Made by a program: the position numbers and the translations under genes
Assembly: GCA_028278125.1 (NCBI GenBank)
Contig: JANQEY010000199.1
Coordinates: 1-64,000 of the forward strand
DNA from: a bacterium
GTDB lineage: Bacteria; Electryoneota; Electryoneia; Electryoneales; Electryoneaceae
Length of the DNA: 64,000 nucleotides
Direction of reading: 5' to 3'
The notes under the pieces: model-generated
Told to the model about the DNA's origin: nothing
Database searches by the model: none
The model's input: only the letters and a program-made list of their open reading frames with translations
In this document: piece after piece, positions 61,862 to 64,000 of the stretch
Layout of the letters: the number at the start of each line of letters is the position of its first letter
How positions within the stretch are numbered: position 1 is the stretch's first letter

Positions 61862-63076
61862 TTATTCGGTAAGATTGATTAAAATATCGCTAATAGCTTT
61901 TGAAGCTTTTGCCAGCTTGACACAATCTGCAAGTTCAGGTCTGTCTTTAGGAGTATGTGTAATTTCCGAACACAACTGCGTAAAATTACCTGAAGTAATT
62001 GCAACAGCCGGAACTCCCTGCATTGTAAATATCGAATGATCACCCTGCACCCACGGTTCTCCATGGATAAATTCATCATCGGCGTCAAATGTTTTCTTAA
62101 TGATGGAATCAAAATGTTCAGGGCAGTTATACAGTGAGAAAGCGGTTCGGGCGTCTTTAAAACCTGCCCCATCAATGTTTATCACCAGTTTAATATCCCT
62201 GGTACTATCACCGAGAGATTTGAGATATTGTGTCTGTCCCGGTGCAGAATAATAGTCTTCACCGTTAAATGCTATTATTTCAATTATTGTATCATTCGAA
62301 TAATCCTTCAGCAGTTCCGCGGTTCCAAGGAGAGTTATTATTCCTGTCGCATCGTCCAACGCTCCCGGTGTGTCTTTTTTAGAATCGATATGTGCAAATA
62401 CAAGAATCTTGTTTGACTGGTCGGATCCTTTCGAAGCAATAACATTACAACCTGTTGCGGGAATTCTTTTGGATTCGAAAGAGAGATGTATCTCATCGCC
62501 TGCAAAATTCAGTAACTCTTTTCCTTCAACATCCTTCATATAAACTGAGGGGATATCAAAATCACCATCTTCGAACATGGGGAAGGGGTACATACTTCCG
62601 GCAAGTTGTGGATTTTTTCCAGTAGCGCAGATTAAAGCGGCTGGCTGCTTTTCCTCCAGGATTCGATGAATTATTTGATGTTCTTCAGGATTATAAAAAA
62701 CATAGTTTTTAGGCAATATCTGTTCCCTGGCAATGTCTCCATGAAGCAGTACAATCTTACTGGTTATATCTCCATTTTCCAGCTCATCAATATTAGAGAC
62801 AGGAACAAGTTCAGCCTCGATATCGCAAGGCAGGGAGTAAGGACTAACGTGAGCATTCCATTTTTTACCACCTACTTCTAACAAAACAGCGCCAAACTCC
62901 CAGTCAATACAATCGAATGGAGGAGATGAGGTTTTGAAGCCAAAAGATGAGATTACCTTTTCGAAATATTTAGTCGCTTGATGATTTCCCTCGCTTCCCA
63001 CATGCCGGTTAGATACCTGGTTGCAGAGATAGTCAAGATAAGATTCCAGTTTATTCGTTAAATACAACTCATCCAT
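61862..63076 (-). CDS. M28-family metallopeptidase
   Basis: A 404-residue protein of peptidase family M28 (aminopeptidase/glutaminyl-cyclase type) with an inserted PA-like domain at about 95-190. Metal ligands are visible: VFAHIDSKKDTPGALDDATG (His, then Asp), FNGEDYYSAPG (Glu pair), and EITHTPKDRPE (His near the end). No signal peptide is seen, so it is probably cytoplasmic. ATG 63076 is preceded by GAGG with six bases spacing; an ATG at 63088 would start within that site. It overlaps the padR gene by eight bases, forming one operon. Confidence 0.88.
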   Translation of the reverse strand: MDELYLTNKLESYLDYLCNQVSNRHVGSEGNHQATKYFEKVISSFGFKTSSPPFDCIDWEFGAVLLEVGGKKWNAHVSPYSLPCDIEAELVPVSNIDELENGDITSKIVLLHGDIAREQILPKNYVFYNPEEHQIIHRILEEKQPAALICATGKNPQLAGSMYPFPMFEDGDFDIPSVYMKDVEGKELLNFAGDEIHLSFESKRIPATGCNVIASKGSDQSNKILVFAHIDSKKDTPGALDDATGIITLLGTAELLKDYSNDTIIEIIAFNGEDYYSAPGQTQYLKSLGDSTRDIKLVINIDGAGFKDARTAFSLYNCPEHFDSIIKKTFDADDEFIHGEPWVQGDHSIFTMQGVPAVAITSGNFTQLCSEITHTPKDRPELADCVKLAKASKAISDILINLTE

Positions 63077-63620
63077 TATTAACCTCATTTTTCAATTCTT
63101 CCAGGTATTCTTTCACCCATTTTATCTCGCCCTCGAATATCCTGATCGGTCTGCGCGACAATGCTAACTTATGAGTAACGCAATTAACACTCTTGAGATA
63201 ATCATCCAGCTTACCGTAGTCTTGGATCTTTTTTTCCAATGCAAGTTTGTATTCTTCCAGACATACGATCGCTTTATCGCGTTTGATCACCGCCAGGTTG
63301 GATATTGCCAGATCCATCTGCCATTTCATGTGCTCAGGTACACTGAGGATTTTTCTCACCTTCCAACGCAATACGTTAAGCCCATCTTTTGAAACTGAAT
63401 AGACCTTCCTGGCACGATTCTCTTCACTGATTTCCGTTTCTGCTGAAACCAGGTTGTCTTTCTCCAGCTTACGTAACAATTTGTAAATAGAGGACATTGA
63501 TAAATCTGTCCAGAACCTCATATCTCTTTGACGGACATCTATTTCTACCTGGTAAGGATGTTTTGGCCCTTCTGCCAGCAATCCCAATAATGCCGTTTCC
63601 GCATTTGTCAGATCACGCAT
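63069..63620 (-). CDS. PadR-family transcriptional regulator
   Basis: A 183-residue PadR regulator. The N-terminal winged helix (residues about 5-90) has TNAETALLGLLAEGPKHPYQ and SSIYKLLRKLEKDNLVSAET, both family-typical, and the C-terminal part is a helical dimerisation domain (about 100-175). PadR proteins repress genes for drug or phenolic-acid responses. It is encoded with the M28 peptidase and probably represses its own operon through the palindrome just upstream. GAGGAGAG lies eight bases before ATG 63620. Confidence 0.9.
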   Translation of the reverse strand: MRDLTNAETALLGLLAEGPKHPYQVEIDVRQRDMRFWTDLSMSSIYKLLRKLEKDNLVSAETEISEENRARKVYSVSKDGLNVLRWKVRKILSVPEHMKWQMDLAISNLAVIKRDKAIVCLEEYKLALEKKIQDYGKLDDYLKSVNCVTHKLALSRRPIRIFEGEIKWVKEYLEELKNEVNNG

Positions 63621-63639
63621 AATTATCTCTCCTCTACTG

Positions 63640-63663
63640 TACTACTATAATATAGTAATAGTA
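63640..63663. promoter_or_regulatory. Candidate PadR operator
   Basis: An imperfect palindrome: TACTACTATA and TATAGTAATAGTA arms, with perfect core CTATAATATAG at 63645-63655, 20 bases before the padR start. It overlaps the likely -10 region on the minus strand. PadR boxes are usually AT-rich dyads of this kind. Autoregulation is inferred. Confidence 0.5.
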
Positions 63664-63865
63664 CAATATAGTTTCAGTATCATAAACAGATCCGTCTCGA
63701 GAGCCATTTATACAGGTTTTTATCGGTTTTTGAAACGAAATAGAGTTTCTGCGGTTTAACTCTTGTAAGATAGTTAGGAGTACCTTACTTTGTAGAAACA
63801 TCTAATCTGAAAATTGATTAGGATCATTATTTTAAATTGGATAATTTGAATAAGAGGAGAATAAA

Positions 63866-64000
63866 ATGTCGACAGTAAAACCTATTCCTGAAGGATACAG
63901 AACAATTACACCGCACCTGGTTATACGCAATGGTGAAGAGGCAATTGAGTTTTATAAAAAGGCTTTTGGTGCTGAAGTCGTTTACGTTATGCCTGGTGAA
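63866..64000 (+). CDS. VOC-family (glyoxalase/PhnB-like) protein, truncated by window edge
   Basis: The first 45 residues of a VOC-fold protein, running off the window. PEGYRTITPHLVIRNGEEAI and FYKKAFGAEVVYVMPGE are typical of PhnB-like glyoxalase/bleomycin-resistance proteins. AGAGGAGA lies before ATG 63866. The rest, including the metal ligands, is outside the window, so activity cannot be judged. Confidence 0.88.
   Translation, partial: MSTVKPIPEGYRTITPHLVIRNGEEAIEFYKKAFGAEVVYVMPGE

Noticed and set aside
1..64000. CRISPR arrays, IS elements and prophage
   Set aside because: No regularly spaced direct repeats, transposase or phage structural genes were found.

Overview
The window looks like a stretch of chromosome from an uncultured, Gram-negative, probably anaerobic or microaerophilic bacterium of the FCB superphylum, in the broad neighbourhood of Marinimicrobia, KSB1, Zixibacteria or Cloacimonadota. 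I infer this from several exported proteins that end in a type IX-like sorting domain with a PNPFN core, from a carboxypeptidase-regulatory-domain TonB-type receptor, from frequent TTG/GTG starts, and from an iron/redox gene set (feoAB, DtxR-type regulators, rubredoxin, CcsBA cytochrome c maturation). The assignment to a phylum is inference. No rRNA, tRNA gene, prophage, IS element or CRISPR array is visible. The one RNA gene is a tmRNA.

Layout. 1-11.1 kb: end of aspS, a lipoprotein/LysM pair, the conserved phoH-pgpH-ybeY-corC series, then a B12-radical-SAM/DUF2344 fusion coupled to RNase G. 11.2-20.8 kb: a DtxR-type regulator, a lone flgB, a GNAT protein, a GH18 chitinase-like secreted enzyme, ridA, a DUF374 acyltransferase, xerC/D, a secreted beta-helix protein and an odd HypE homologue. 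20.9-28.2 kb: an iron block (pilin-like protein, DUF1858 protein, DtxR-FeoA-FeoA fusion, feoB), an M24 peptidase, dapF and an SDR lacking its catalytic Tyr. 28.4-38.2 kb: transketolase, an ExeA-like ATPase / variant HD-GYP / receiver-like trio, folC, an LVIVD lipoprotein, a HAD plus uridine-kinase-like fusion, and recO. 38.3-46.5 kb: TonB-type receptor, a sorted secreted protein, an outer-membrane barrel, an RG-rich exported protein, and an NtrC-type two-component pair. 46.9-57.5 kb: a ResB/CcsA cytochrome c maturation operon, an Rrf2 regulator, envelope proteins, a patatin-BamA-like protein, rubredoxin, a TPR protein and an M23 peptidase. 57.5-64 kb: CapA, tmRNA with a small GIY-YIG island at its 3' end, another sorted surface protein, an M28 peptidase with a PadR regulator, and a truncated VOC protein.

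The most unusual structure is at 59.1-60.0 kb. The last 22 bases of the tmRNA are repeated perfectly about 850 bp downstream, a third degenerate copy lies between, each downstream copy sits inside the same composite hairpin repeat, and two small GIY-YIG nuclease genes fill the intervals. The second nuclease gene is translated into a further tmRNA-derived fragment. This looks like a minimal nuclease element that homes to, or copies itself at, a tRNA-like 3' end. Other items worth attention are the matching operator-like palindromes before both DtxR genes, the HAD/pseudokinase fusion, the ExeA/HD-GYP-variant/receiver trio and the HypE homologue without its C-terminal cysteine.
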